DNA of 64,000 bases from PWXP01 sp034005525 (lineage in GTDB: Bacteria > Planctomycetota > Planctomycetia > Pirellulales > Thermoguttaceae), in NCBI GenBank assembly GCA_034005525.1, contig JAVEUP010000019.1:3027-67026 (forward strand). The letters are read 5' to 3'. Positions within the stretch are counted from its first letter, which is position 1. Each line of letters begins with the position of its first letter. A program made the translations under genes and the position numbers. The notes under the pieces were generated by a model. The model had not been told where the DNA came from. It ran no database searches and saw nothing but the letters and a program-made list of their open reading frames with translations. Shown here in pieces: positions 27,801 to 35,452 of the stretch.

Positions 27801-29396
27801 CGGATCGATGTCGATGTGCGACTCGACGATCCCTGCACGGATCAATCCCTGTTTGATCTCTTCGCTGCCGAGCCTTCCTTCACGGATCGGCCGCCGGGCA
27901 AGCCTCTCAGCCGCCAGAAGTGCCAGGTGGGTGTTCCGTCCGCCGAAACCAGGTGACGCGCCGTCGGGCAGCCGGATGTTCACGGTGGCCTCTCCGCCGA
28001 ATACGAAGGCGAACTTGCGCCGCGGGTGGGTCGGATTCGTAACGAGTACCAGGCACAGGTCCGCCACGTTTGTCCCAGTTGGCCCGGTCCGGAGGTCCTG
28101 GCGCACTCTCTCAAACAAGGTCGCCGAGTCGTAACGGCGGAGATGGTCCTCGTAGTCGAGCCCTCTTGCCTGCGCGGCCGCAAGCGTATTGGCGTCGGCA
28201 ATCGCGCCGGCAAGCTCGGAGTGGCCGTCGACGCCGTCGGTCGAGAAGCTCGCAAAGGTGACCCGGTCGTTGTCGGCCAGGGAAGGCGACACCGTGTCCC
28301 AAATGTGCTGAATCTCGTCGCTGACTTCTTCTTTGATCTTGTCTGCGGTCGTCCCTGTATTCCATCCGCAGAGGCGGACCGCGTAGCCGAGCTGTTCGGC
28401 CTTCTCCCCGGCGGCCGCCATTGCCTGGTCATTGTCGGCGATGATGACGTACTGCGACTTGTCGGGCGCCAGCAGCGCCGACGACTTCGAGAGCGTTTCC
28501 CGGTCCTCCCGCCCGACGTTGCGTTCGATGTACTGCCGGATGGAGGGCGGCGTGCGGTTCCAGAGTCCGTGATCGGCAAGCACCTTGCGGGCCATTTCGA
28601 AGGTGGAATCGTCACCCACCGTGGGACCCGACGAAATCACCGAAGGATCGTCGACGATTCCCGTCTTCGTTACGGGAACGTCGGACAGCACCAGCGAGAT
28701 GAAGGCGCCGGCATTCTTGGCATACTTGCGCATGCCGCCCCCCTTGAGCGGATCGATATGCTTGCGGACGCAATTGATCTCGTCGATGGTCGCGGGAACT
28801 GTCAACAGAAGCCTGCAAACGGCCTGGTAATCGTCCAGGCCGACACCCTCGACCGGGAGGGCCATCAGCGCGGAGCCGCCACCGGAGATCAGCGCGATGA
28901 CCAGCGTGCGCTCGTCGGCCTGCTCGAGGAGCCTGATCATCTCCTTGGCGCCTTCGACGCCCTCTTCATTCGGGGTCGGGTGATCGGCGGCGTACAATCT
29001 CAAATTGTCGGCAATCGTCCCGTGGGCCTGATCTTGATAGACGTTCAGCGCTCCTGCGGTAATCCTTTCGCCGACGATGGCCGCGAGTTCCGTTGCCGTG
29101 CGCCTCGCGGCCTTGCCGCCGCCCACGACAATCAGGTTATCGTACCGCGTCAAATCGTACTGCCTGCCGGCAACAGTCAGAACGGCCGTGGTTGGGTCGA
29201 ACGACACGTAGCGCCGCACGGCCGATTCCGGAAGCACCCGACTCAGTGCGGAGGCCATGATTTCGCGGGCATCGCGATGGGTGGCTGGCCCCTTCACGCG
29301 TCTTGGAGCGTCGCCTAACAGGGCTCGCGCGGTTTCGGTCTCCAATTGTCTTCTGCGCTGAGATTTCGATACCGGTGGCTCGAAGGAAACAGTCAC
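24897..29396 (-). CDS. Glycerate 2-kinase / GlcD-type FAD oxidase / GlcF-type Fe-S fusion
   Basis: A 1499-residue three-module protein. Residues 40-520: glycerate 2-kinase (GckA, MOFRL type) with VVGGGKAARR, ISGGGSALMALP (~172), LSDVPVTKTGIVDDPSVIS, STDGVDGHSELAGA (~385), GPTGTNVADL and GFGGRNTHLAL (~485). The last three appear in an order opposite to standard GckA. Residues 545-1040: FAD-binding type 4 and oxidase C domains (ITARGAGSGLPGQS ~584, GHAGDCNFHIY ~957, GSMSGEHADGRTRG ~999). Residues 1075-1499: two 4Fe-4S motifs (CSCCSQCADACP ~1085, CLLCGQCTSKCP ~1143) and two CCG domains (CCGEPF ~1293, CCGLGG ~1430). The reaction is probably oxidation of D-lactate, glycolate or glycerate joined to glycerate phosphorylation. 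No stop or frame change separates the modules. Confidence 0.92.
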   Translation of the reverse strand: MTVSFEPPVSKSQRRRQLETETARALLGDAPRRVKGPATHRDAREIMASALSRVLPESAVRRYVSFDPTTAVLTVAGRQYDLTRYDNLIVVGGGKAARRTATELAAIVGERITAGALNVYQDQAHGTIADNLRLYAADHPTPNEEGVEGAKEMIRLLEQADERTLVIALISGGGSALMALPVEGVGLDDYQAVCRLLLTVPATIDEINCVRKHIDPLKGGGMRKYAKNAGAFISLVLSDVPVTKTGIVDDPSVISSGPTVGDDSTFEMARKVLADHGLWNRTPPSIRQYIERNVGREDRETLSKSSALLAPDKSQYVIIADNDQAMAAAGEKAEQLGYAVRLCGWNTGTTADKIKEEVSDEIQHIWDTVSPSLADNDRVTFASFSTDGVDGHSELAGAIADANTLAAAQARGLDYEDHLRRYDSATLFERVRQDLRTGPTGTNVADLCLVLVTNPTHPRRKFAFVFGGEATVNIRLPDGASPGFGGRNTHLALLAAERLARRPIREGRLGSEEIKQGLIRAGIVESHIDIDPVALLGYSTDVGPIKMEPKAVVGVRSHEEVENAVAFAREHAIPITARGAGSGLPGQSVGEGIVLDMRSMDAMRVLEDHPEGGKCVWAQAGVICTNLNKYLKEHGVFLASYPSSTDMATIGGMIANNSSGANSCKLGTTQHQVLDARVVLADGTSTWTSAIQSGTQPWNRILELVRENKEVIEQRFPRVPKNSSGYNVLDILRQVEAGAPRDWSILFAHSEGTLGIVTEAKLRALPLATNKATCIVYFTSLNDAFDAIPAVFELGPSCFDTAMTTNLELIRRTFPAMNIPEDAKVMYLVEFDDLHVAPDPRDPARRIGTIRRMDKEEAEQLIASQVEQLRTLLARKYPDSAMGFEVATDPARQDMLWQGRRNALQVLYAYDKKKRPLTMIECVVLPRDGVKIMQFVHAMEKIFGEEGVVAGTHGHAGDCNFHIYLLLNLKDAEDRARLINVMSRIAREVAKVGGSMSGEHADGRTRGMILPHVFGFELFDLFVRIKDQVDPGAVLHPGTKIIKEARSMDLREAVATLVGVEEHQSRLNLARFGDFSHLYSGVCSCCSQCADACPVFSKLPGEFTARSEAAPVFKRVLAHELEGGDAASLRDDPLFEKVFDMCLLCGQCTSKCPTSASMIDMVGRIRSPKRNRIVPPIIEYIVSHRFLYNAVVRTAGLAQFLWRNPLGRAILAVLPQRLLRTHVPLRRYLPPLAWRTVQARYPKLYNLPASKADVGYFYGCSSDLLAEPIMESFIAIAGHNGWRVSLPAERCCGEPFAAAGNMDEYLRLARYNIDLFHDYKYVVAHCPTCLLAFKEYATTFARIGDPVYERKARDVAGKCFDPARLILEELGSANMKAGTRAVRRKVAVHVSCHERLGHKVSATANRTLDLLNRIPGVEVVDMPGADECCGLGGPWGLGKHYDLSVELRKDKIRNVERSGADVVTSWCPACLIQMRDGLKQAGSRIEVKHPFELVASTYE

Positions 29397-29414
29397 GTTC
29401 TCTCCCCTTTTGAC

Positions 29415-29894
29415 TCAAAGTGCAGATGGTTCGAAGGCGAATGCCATTCCGTCGACGACGAGTCGCCCCTTCTCGACGTCCAGTTCCACGCATGGCTGAC
29501 GACTGGTCGCGTCCGGTCCTGCTTCGAGAATGAACTTGACCAGCCAGCGGTCCGGCGGCGCGTACTCGCCGCGCTCGTACGCCTTGACGGCATCTGGAAG
29601 CGAGATCATGGCGAAGTCGCTCTTGGCGGCTGCCCGCTCGAAGTCCGGGTCGAAGCTCTTGGCAATGATCGCCCGAATGCGCGCCGTATCGAGAAGACCC
29701 GCTAACCGTTCGGCAGACGGTCCTGCAGCGAAGTCGTGGCCCGCGAAAAGAATGTCGTCCGTCGAAACGCCCTTGGCGAAACCGGCCGCTATCATCCGGT
29801 CGGCGCCTGGCGTTCGCCGGCACTCGCTCCGACAGTTGGGAGCCGGCATAATCGCTTCCGCGACAACTCGGTCTCCGAATCTCCAGGTTCGCAT
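29415..29894 (-). CDS. LeuD/aconitase-swivel-like protein
   Basis: A 159-residue protein resembling the small subunit of isopropylmalate dehydratase. The pattern DDILFAGHDFAAGPSAERLA, IRAIIAKSFDPDFERAAAKS matches the family's FxxGSSRE and xRAVIAxSF motifs, but the substrate loop GSSRE is changed to GPSAE. The N-terminal start MRTWRFGDRVVAEAI lacks the usual DTDxIIP. No large subunit (LeuC) is in the window. It is the first gene of the operon, 18 bp before the kinase-oxidase fusion. A role in binding a hydroxyacid or in a split hydratase is possible; canonical leucine synthesis is unlikely. Confidence 0.65.
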   Translation of the reverse strand: MRTWRFGDRVVAEAIMPAPNCRSECRRTPGADRMIAAGFAKGVSTDDILFAGHDFAAGPSAERLAGLLDTARIRAIIAKSFDPDFERAAAKSDFAMISLPDAVKAYERGEYAPPDRWLVKFILEAGPDATSRQPCVELDVEKGRLVVDGMAFAFEPSAL

Positions 29895-30050
29895 AAGCTG
29901 CCTCCCTCTCTTGGCGTTACGGTTTGCAGCAGCGACCGGCTTTGCGAAGCTCTATGCACGGGAAGCGACGCGAAGCCTTCAGTTTCCGACCCACCTCTAC
30001 CTCTGTCCGAACGCTGATCGAATCGGAGGGATAGTAGTGAATCAATCGGT

Positions 30051-30078
30051 ATTATACTATTCGACAGAAGGCCGTCAA
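30051..30078 (-). promoter_or_regulatory. Promoter of the hydroxyacid operon
   Basis: Minus strand: TTGACG (30078-30073), 16-bp spacer, TATAAT (30056-30051). It lies about 155 bp upstream of the LeuD-like start; the region 29895-30215 holds no gene. Confidence 0.6.
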
Positions 30079-30215
30079 GAGGTGAGTGTCCGTTTTTCAA
30101 CGGAATTTCGGACGAGGGCCCTATTAGGGGGGTGCTATTAAACTCGAAGAGGGTATCACTTGATCAATCGCGACGGATCGTCTTCGCCGATCAGGCATTT
30201 CACGTGCTGATCGAT

Positions 30216-30665
30216 TTAGATGTGGTAGTCTGCTACCAGAGGCGCCGTCGTGGTGGCGTGCTCGTCGACAATGTCCTGAAGGGACGTGGTGTCGTACAGC
30301 TCGGAAAGGTACGACTCTGCCCGGTCCCAAAGGCGGGCGAACGGACAGCGGTTTTGCTTCGCGCAATGACGCCCGCCTGAACCGGCCATGCACTTCACAG
30401 GCGCCAGAGGCCCATCGATGAACCGGATGACCTCGCCAACCGAGAGCACCTCAGGCGAGACCGCCAGAACGTACCCCCCGTTGGGGCCTCTTGTCGAATC
30501 GAGCCAACCGGCCTGACGCAATTCCTTGAGAATCAACTCGAGGAAGTTTGTGGGGATCGATTGGGCTTCTGCAATTTCCCGGCTGGTTAACGATCCCTGC
30601 TCCTGCCTCTTGGCCAGTTCAAACAGCGCCCGCAGGGCGTATTGGCATTTTCGCGACAGGTTCAT
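30216..30665 (-). CDS. Rrf2-family regulator with IscR-type cysteines
   Basis: A 149-residue winged-helix protein: MNLSRKCQYALRALFELA and LTSREIAEAQSIPTNFLELI form the HTH, and RGPNGGYVLA is the wing. C92, C101 and C107 (KCMAGSGGRHC, NRC) correspond to the Fe-S-binding cysteines of IscR, with wider spacing between the first two. Rrf2 proteins of this kind sense Fe-S status, NO or redox stress. It has its own promoter and lies upstream of the Fe-S-containing fusion operon on the same strand, so it is a candidate regulator of that operon. No operator could be defined with confidence. Confidence 0.9.
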   Translation of the reverse strand: MNLSRKCQYALRALFELAKRQEQGSLTSREIAEAQSIPTNFLELILKELRQAGWLDSTRGPNGGYVLAVSPEVLSVGEVIRFIDGPLAPVKCMAGSGGRHCAKQNRCPFARLWDRAESYLSELYDTTSLQDIVDEHATTTAPLVADYHI

Positions 30666-30707
30666 TCAGCAACTCCTCATCCCCGAGATCGTACTACTCC
30701 AATCTGA

Positions 30708-30736
30708 ATTCTAATGCCGGTTTCGAGAGCTGTCAA
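30708..30736 (-). promoter_or_regulatory. Promoter of the Rrf2 gene
   Basis: Minus strand: TTGACA (30736-30731), 17-bp spacer, TAGAAT (30713-30708). It is about 40 bp before the ATG at 30665. Confidence 0.65.
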
Positions 30737-30785
30737 TAGTGAAAGCCACTTAGTGGTGGTATACTGTAGCCCATAAGGATGTTTC

Positions 30786-30989
30786 TTGTGCCACACGGTC
30801 ATTCGCACCGGCAGCATCATTCGGCGGACCAAGGACCGCGGCGGGCGCGGGCGCAGGATCGTGCTCCGGGGGCCAGGCGGATATGGGGACTTGAGGCTCG
30901 TGCGTTGGCGCGGGATGATGGTGCCGTTGTGGCGCGTCGCCGAAACCCTCCTGAGCCGGGACATCTTTGCCGCGGAGCCAGAACCATGA
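30786..30989 (+). CDS. Small basic protein coupled to nitroreductase
   Basis: A 67-codon frame with a TTG start at 30786 following AAGGA, rich in Arg and Gly (SIIRRTKDRGGRGRRIVLRG) and ending LLSRDIFAAEPEP. Its TGA overlaps the nitroreductase ATG (ATGA), which supports translation. I do not recognise it. An alternative is that it is only leader sequence of the next gene. Confidence 0.4.
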   Translation: MCHTVIRTGSIIRRTKDRGGRGRRIVLRGPGGYGDLRLVRWRGMMVPLWRVAETLLSRDIFAAEPEP

Positions 30990-31561
30990 CCGTCCGAGAC
31001 CTGCTTGTCCGCAGCCGGAGCTTCCGGCGGTTCCGAGAAGATCGGCCGATTGACGGCAGCCTGCTGCGGGAACTCGTCGACCTGACCCGACTGTGCCCCT
31101 CGGCGGCCAACCGGCAGCCTCTGAAGTACCTGATCTCGTGCGATCCCGAGCGAAACGCCCTGATCTTCGGCCATCTTCGCTGGGCTGCCGCCCTGAAAGA
31201 CTGGCCGGGGCCAGCCGAGGGGGAACGGCCGACCGGGTACATCGTGATCCTCGGCGACACCCGGATCGCTCGCGACTTTCATTGCGACCACGGCATCGCG
31301 GCGCAGAGCATCCTGCTGGCGGCGGTGGAACGCGGCTTGGGCGGTTGCATGGTCGGCTCGATCGACCGCGAGGGGCTCCGCCGCCGACTGAATCTTCCCG
31401 GGTTCCTGGACATACTGCTCGTGCTTGCCCTGGGCACGCCCGCCGAGACCGTGGTCCTCGAAGAAGGGGGGAGTCCGGACGCGGTTCCCTACTGGCGCGA
31501 TCGTCAAGGGGTGCATCACGTTCCCAAACGGCCGTTGGAGGAGGTGTTGGTGCAGATATGA
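30986..31561 (+). CDS. Nitroreductase-family FMN enzyme
   Basis: A 191-residue flavoprotein. TVRDLLVRSRSFRRFREDRP is the FMN-phosphate-binding start, LCPSAANRQPLKYLIS the active-site helix, and HGIAAQSILLAAVERGLGGC the dimer and flavin region. Such enzymes reduce nitro or quinone compounds with NAD(P)H, or act in unrelated flavin chemistry. ATG at 30986 is chosen because the family starts there and because of the ATGA overlap with the small upstream gene. The 200 bp after it hold no clear gene. Confidence 0.88.
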   Translation: MTVRDLLVRSRSFRRFREDRPIDGSLLRELVDLTRLCPSAANRQPLKYLISCDPERNALIFGHLRWAAALKDWPGPAEGERPTGYIVILGDTRIARDFHCDHGIAAQSILLAAVERGLGGCMVGSIDREGLRRRLNLPGFLDILLVLALGTPAETVVLEEGGSPDAVPYWRDRQGVHHVPKRPLEEVLVQI

Positions 31562-31764
31562 GCCGGAGGTGAACTCCTCGCATGACAGTCCGGGCATGGA
31601 TCTTGCCTTCCACCGCTGGTATTGGCTGCTGCACTACGACGCCGGCGGCGCAATCTTCAAAGGCATCCTCGTCTGCGACGGGCCGGCGGTCAGCCGCTTT
31701 CGGGACGCGCGAACCCGGTTAACACGACAACATAGCACGACCTGCCGCGAAACTGATTTCAATC

Positions 31765-33921
31765 ATGACACTTCCAACAGCGAGGTTCCCCATGACTCCC
31801 TTGTCCAATTCGAACCGACCGGCGACAGCCCGTCTCGGCCGCCGTGAGTTTCTTGGCGCCTGTGCGGCAGGCGTGGCCGCGGCGCACTTGACGCCGACGC
31901 GCGGGTGGGCCGGGCCGACGGCGGATGCCAGGCCGGTGCACACCGCGCCGCTGGCCATGTGGGCGCTGACCGGAACGCTCAAGTCGGCAGAAGTCGACCG
32001 GCAACTCGACGCATTCGCCGAGGCCGGCTGGGGCGCAGTGCTCTATCCTCGCTGGGGCTTGGAACTCGAGTATCTTGGTGATGCCTGGTTCGAACGGATT
32101 CGATATATCGTTGAGCAGGCAGCGGCCAGGAAGATGGAAATCTGGCTGTACGACGAGTTTTGCTGGCCCAGCGGACATGCCAAAGGCCTGGTGACCAAGG
32201 ATCGCGAAGAACTGGCCGCGGAGCTTCTCTATGTCCAACGCGACGGCAGCAGCCGCATCGAACGCGATTTGGGGAGCGCCAACATGCTCTTGCCGCAGGC
32301 GACCGACCGGTTCCTTGCCGTAACGCATGAGCGTTACGCAGCCGCCGTCGGCGAGTACTTCGGGAAGACGATTCGTGCCATCTTCACCGACGAGCCGTCG
32401 CTGGCGCTGCAACACAAGGGGCGTGCGCCCGGCGATACTTCCTGGCGGTTCATGTGGTCCGACGTGCTCGGCCAGGTCCTGGGCGGCGACTTCCGCCAGC
32501 GGCTTGCCGCGGCAGGCGAGAAGGCGGCTGAGTCGCCTCTGTGGCGCGAGTATTGGGCGGCGTATGCCAAGGTGTTTCACGAAGCCTGGACGCAACCCAT
32601 CGCCCAGTGGTGCAGGACGCACGATATCGCCTTGTCCGGCCACCTGCTGGGCGAGAATGATTTCGGTTCGCACGTCACCAACTATGGCGGTTTCCGGCGG
32701 CAACTGGACGAATTCCATCTTCCCGGCATCGACGAAATCGGCACGCGATGGGAGGTCGACCGCTGTGAGGCGATGACCCTGGCCGCCATTGCCGAGTACC
32801 CCGGCAGCGAGCGGATGGCCGAGGTCTTTGCCCTGGGACCTTGCGACATGCATCTCGAAACCATGCGCAAGATGGTCGACGTATGCTCCGTGTGCGGCGT
32901 GGATCGGTATGTCATGGCCATCTGCCCGCACGACCTGAGCGGCAACTTCACCAATCGGAAGTACCTGGGCGTGCATGGGATTCAGCAGCCGTGGTTCCGC
33001 GATTACGCTCGCGTCTGGGCCGACTACCTGGCCGAAGCGGCCGGGCGCGCCCGGCAGGCGCAGCCGCTGGGCGTGCCTTGGCCGGCCGAGGAGGAGCTTT
33101 GGCAGGCGGCGGGACCGACCCCGCGGCAGTCGGCCCGATTGCGCGAGATGACGAAGACATTCAGCGACGCGGCTCGGGAGGTCATCCGGCATCGCGTGGC
33201 GAGTCTGGAGGCGAAGCGGTTGGCGAGTTGTCCGCCGGCCGCGAGCGTTGACCGCCGGAAGCTGGAAACGACCTGGATGTTTGAGCCGGTGGCCATGAAC
33301 TCCTTGCGACTGGACGGCCCGGCGCTCCATATCGTTGACCGGCCGGAAGCGCTGGAACTGTCGGTCCAATCGCAGCTTGTGCGGGGCCTTCGCATAAACG
33401 GCGTGGCCATCGATTTGGCTGCCGCGCCGGCCGATGCACAGTTCGACCTGAGCTATCGCCGCGTTTCGATCGGCAGCTTGCTGAAGGAAGGCGGGAACAC
33501 GTTCGAAGTTGAGACGGACGAACCTGCCCCGTTGCCGTTCCTCCCGTCGCTGGTCTTGTGGGGCCGGTTTGCGGTGGACGGGGAAGGCCGCCTCGTCGCG
33601 CCGCCGAAGACCATCTCCTTGGGCGACTGGCGCAAGCGCGGTTATCCGATGCTCTGGGGCCTCGGCCGGTATCGGACGACGGTCGATTGGCCCACCGCGC
33701 CCACCCGACTGGAACTCGATTCCTTTGCCCTGCCGGCGCGAGTGGTGGTCAACGGGCGCGAATGCGGCCGGCGTCCCTGGTCGCCGTTCGAGTTTGAACT
33801 GGCTGGCGCCGCCCGTCCGGGACGCAACGAGGTAGTGATTGAGGTGGCCGGAACTCTAGGCCACCTTCTGATCCCGAAGGAAGCATGCGCCATCGGGCTT
33901 ATGGATGTCTGGGTGGCATGA
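31765..33921 (+). CDS. Tat-exported GH106-like glycosidase
   Basis: A 718-residue protein (MTPLSNSNRP at 31792 is an alternative start). A Tat signal is present: RLGRREFLGACAAGVAAAHL. The catalytic part begins MWALTGTLKSAEVDRQLDAF and contains YPRWGLELEYLGDAWFER and EIWLYDEFCWPSGHAKGL, the pattern of GH106-type alpha-L-rhamnosidases and close relatives. Acidic residues in IFTDEPSLAL and SGHLLGENDFGSHV are candidate catalytic groups. The C-terminal ~160 residues look like a beta-sandwich carbohydrate-binding domain. It acts outside the inner membrane, probably on complex plant or algal polysaccharide. It is monocistronic. Confidence 0.75.
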   Translation: MTLPTARFPMTPLSNSNRPATARLGRREFLGACAAGVAAAHLTPTRGWAGPTADARPVHTAPLAMWALTGTLKSAEVDRQLDAFAEAGWGAVLYPRWGLELEYLGDAWFERIRYIVEQAAARKMEIWLYDEFCWPSGHAKGLVTKDREELAAELLYVQRDGSSRIERDLGSANMLLPQATDRFLAVTHERYAAAVGEYFGKTIRAIFTDEPSLALQHKGRAPGDTSWRFMWSDVLGQVLGGDFRQRLAAAGEKAAESPLWREYWAAYAKVFHEAWTQPIAQWCRTHDIALSGHLLGENDFGSHVTNYGGFRRQLDEFHLPGIDEIGTRWEVDRCEAMTLAAIAEYPGSERMAEVFALGPCDMHLETMRKMVDVCSVCGVDRYVMAICPHDLSGNFTNRKYLGVHGIQQPWFRDYARVWADYLAEAAGRARQAQPLGVPWPAEEELWQAAGPTPRQSARLREMTKTFSDAAREVIRHRVASLEAKRLASCPPAASVDRRKLETTWMFEPVAMNSLRLDGPALHIVDRPEALELSVQSQLVRGLRINGVAIDLAAAPADAQFDLSYRRVSIGSLLKEGGNTFEVETDEPAPLPFLPSLVLWGRFAVDGEGRLVAPPKTISLGDWRKRGYPMLWGLGRYRTTVDWPTAPTRLELDSFALPARVVVNGRECGRRPWSPFEFELAGAARPGRNEVVIEVAGTLGHLLIPKEACAIGLMDVWVA

Positions 33922-33961
33922 ACCATCCGCCGGACCTTTCATGTCGATTCGAGCGCGGGTG

Positions 33962-34059
33962 TGGACGCCAGCGACGGCTTGCAAACCACCCCGGGCGTGG
34001 CTCGCGCAGGCCCACCAAGGATTTGCCCGACCCTGTCCCTACACGAACAGTCCGGGCTA
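33962..34059. repeat. Repeat family B, partial copy
   Basis: This shares GGCTTGCAAACCACC, GCGTGGCT-GCGCAGGCCCACCAAGG and a TCCGGGCTA end with the copies at 13480 and 37851. The TAGGGTGG head is missing, so it is a truncated or eroded copy. Confidence 0.6.
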
Positions 34060-34065
34060 AGAAGA

Positions 34066-34085
34066 AAGCCGCCCGAAGGCGGCTT
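34066..34085 (-). terminator. Intrinsic terminator after tRNA-Ser
   Basis: Stem AAGCCGCC, loop TTCG, stem GGCGGCTT on the minus strand, followed by TCTTCTT. It would end the rho and tRNA-Ser transcript. Confidence 0.8.
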
Positions 34086-34100
34086 CAGCGATGTCAGAAG

Positions 34101-34185
34101 CGGAGGGCACGGGACTCGAACCCGCAACCCCGGTCAAGGGGCACCTCATTTCCAGTGAGGCTGCTAACCAATTCGCTTACCCTCC
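34101..34185 (-). tRNA. tRNA-Ser (anticodon GGA)
   Basis: An 85-nt type II tRNA with a long variable arm. The acceptor stem GGAGGGT pairs with GCCCTCC (last pair U-G), the anticodon stem CCTCA/TGAGG encloses CTGGAAA with anticodon GGA (34153-34151), and the T arm contains GGTTCGAGTCC. CCA is not encoded. It lies 16 bp after the rho stop and shares its terminator, suggesting processing from the rho message. Confidence 0.93.
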
Positions 34186-34201
34186 GGATGCGCGGGCGCA
34201 G

Positions 34202-35452
34202 CTATGCGGAACCGCTAATGAGCTTGATGAACTCTTCGTTGGAGTTGAACTTGGCCAATTTCGACGTGAGCTGTTCCATGGCATCGACGTGGTGCATGCT
34301 CGAAAGCGTGCGGCGCAGCATGGTGACGGCGTGGAGCCATTCCGGCGGCAGGAGCTTTTCCTCGCGCCGCGTGCCGGACTGGGTGATGTCGATGGCGGGC
34401 CAGATGCGCCGGTCGGCCAGCTTGCGGTCGAGCACCAACTCCATGTTTCCCGTTCCCTTGAACTCCTGGAAAATCAGCTCGTCCATGCGGCTGCCCGTGT
34501 CGATCAGCGCCGTGCCGACAATGGTCAGCGAGCCGCCCTCTTCAAACAGGCGGGCGGTGGCGAAGAGCTTCTTGGGAATGTCCATCGCCTTGATATCGAC
34601 GCCGCCCGACATGGTCCGGCCCGTGTTGCCGACCCACTTATTAAACGCCCGGGCCAGTCGCGTGATGGAGTCCATGAGCATGACCACGTCTTTGCCCATT
34701 TCGGCAAGTCGTTTACAGCGCTCGACGACGAGCTGGGAAAGGCGGACGTGGCTTTCGATTTCGCGGTCAAGACTGCTGGCGACGACCTCGCCGTTGACCG
34801 CGCGTTTCATGTCGGTCACTTCTTCGGGCCGCTCGTCAATGAGCAAGACAATCAGCTTGACCCCGGGGTAATTCGTTGAGATTCCGTGGCTGATGTGCTG
34901 CAGCAGGATGGTCTTGCCGGTTCGAGGGGGCGCCACGATCAGCGCTCGCTGCCCCTTGCCCAGCGGCGTGAGCAGGTCCATCACTCGCGTGGTGAGCGGC
35001 TGGGCGCCCGTTTCGAGCTTCAGCCACGATTCAGGGTTGATGGGCGTTAGCTCGTCGAAGGTCTTGACGTTCCGGTACTCGTCGGGGTCCATTCCATCGA
35101 CGTCTTGGAGTTCCCGCAACCGGGGACCTTGCTGCTTTCGCGCCGGCTGGACCAGTCCGTTGAGAAACACCCCCTCGCGCAGGCGATACTTTTCAATCAT
35201 GCTGCCGGGCACGAAGGGATCCGAAAGCTGGCGGACATAGTTGGCATTCGGGTCGCGCAGGAATCCATAGCCGTTCGGATGCATTTCCAACACGCCGCCA
35301 CCGGGCTCGGTAACGCCCGGATCGCCGGCATCCACCGTATCGACCGGGCGGCTCCCGTTGTCCTCGATGCGTCCGGGCCGCGGCCGATGGCGGTTGCCCA
35401 TCACTTGACTGCTACCGCGCCCCCGAGGCCGGTTCTTTTTTCGTTTGGCCAT
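34202..35452 (-). CDS. rho: Transcription termination factor Rho
   Basis: A 416-residue hexameric RNA-dependent ATPase. The N-terminal ~50 residues are basic and flexible (KRKKNRPRGRGSS). The cold-shock-like RNA-binding fold follows (LEMHPNGYGFLRDPNANY). Walker A is APPRTGKTILLQ, Walker B DVVMLMDSITRLARAFN, the Q-loop VGNTGRTMSGGVD, and GTALIDTGSRMDE the conserved helix. Length is normal. It is followed by tRNA-Ser and an intrinsic terminator, and preceded by an unusually long leader (to about 35930). Confidence 0.97.
   Translation of the reverse strand: MAKRKKNRPRGRGSSQVMGNRHRPRPGRIEDNGSRPVDTVDAGDPGVTEPGGGVLEMHPNGYGFLRDPNANYVRQLSDPFVPGSMIEKYRLREGVFLNGLVQPARKQQGPRLRELQDVDGMDPDEYRNVKTFDELTPINPESWLKLETGAQPLTTRVMDLLTPLGKGQRALIVAPPRTGKTILLQHISHGISTNYPGVKLIVLLIDERPEEVTDMKRAVNGEVVASSLDREIESHVRLSQLVVERCKRLAEMGKDVVMLMDSITRLARAFNKWVGNTGRTMSGGVDIKAMDIPKKLFATARLFEEGGSLTIVGTALIDTGSRMDELIFQEFKGTGNMELVLDRKLADRRIWPAIDITQSGTRREEKLLPPEWLHAVTMLRRTLSSMHHVDAMEQLTSKLAKFNSNEEFIKLISGSA

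Noticed and set aside
31562..31764. Small plus-strand frame starting MDLAFHRWYWLLHYDAGG
   Set aside because: No ribosome-binding site; the frame runs on into the next gene's start with unlikely composition.
31759..33369. A 536-codon frame opposite the GH106-like gene
   Set aside because: The plus strand carries a Tat signal and glycosidase pattern; the minus frame has no recognisable domain.
34101..34185. tRNA-Ser as an attachment site of an integrated element
   Set aside because: No integrase and no second copy of the tRNA 3' end were found.
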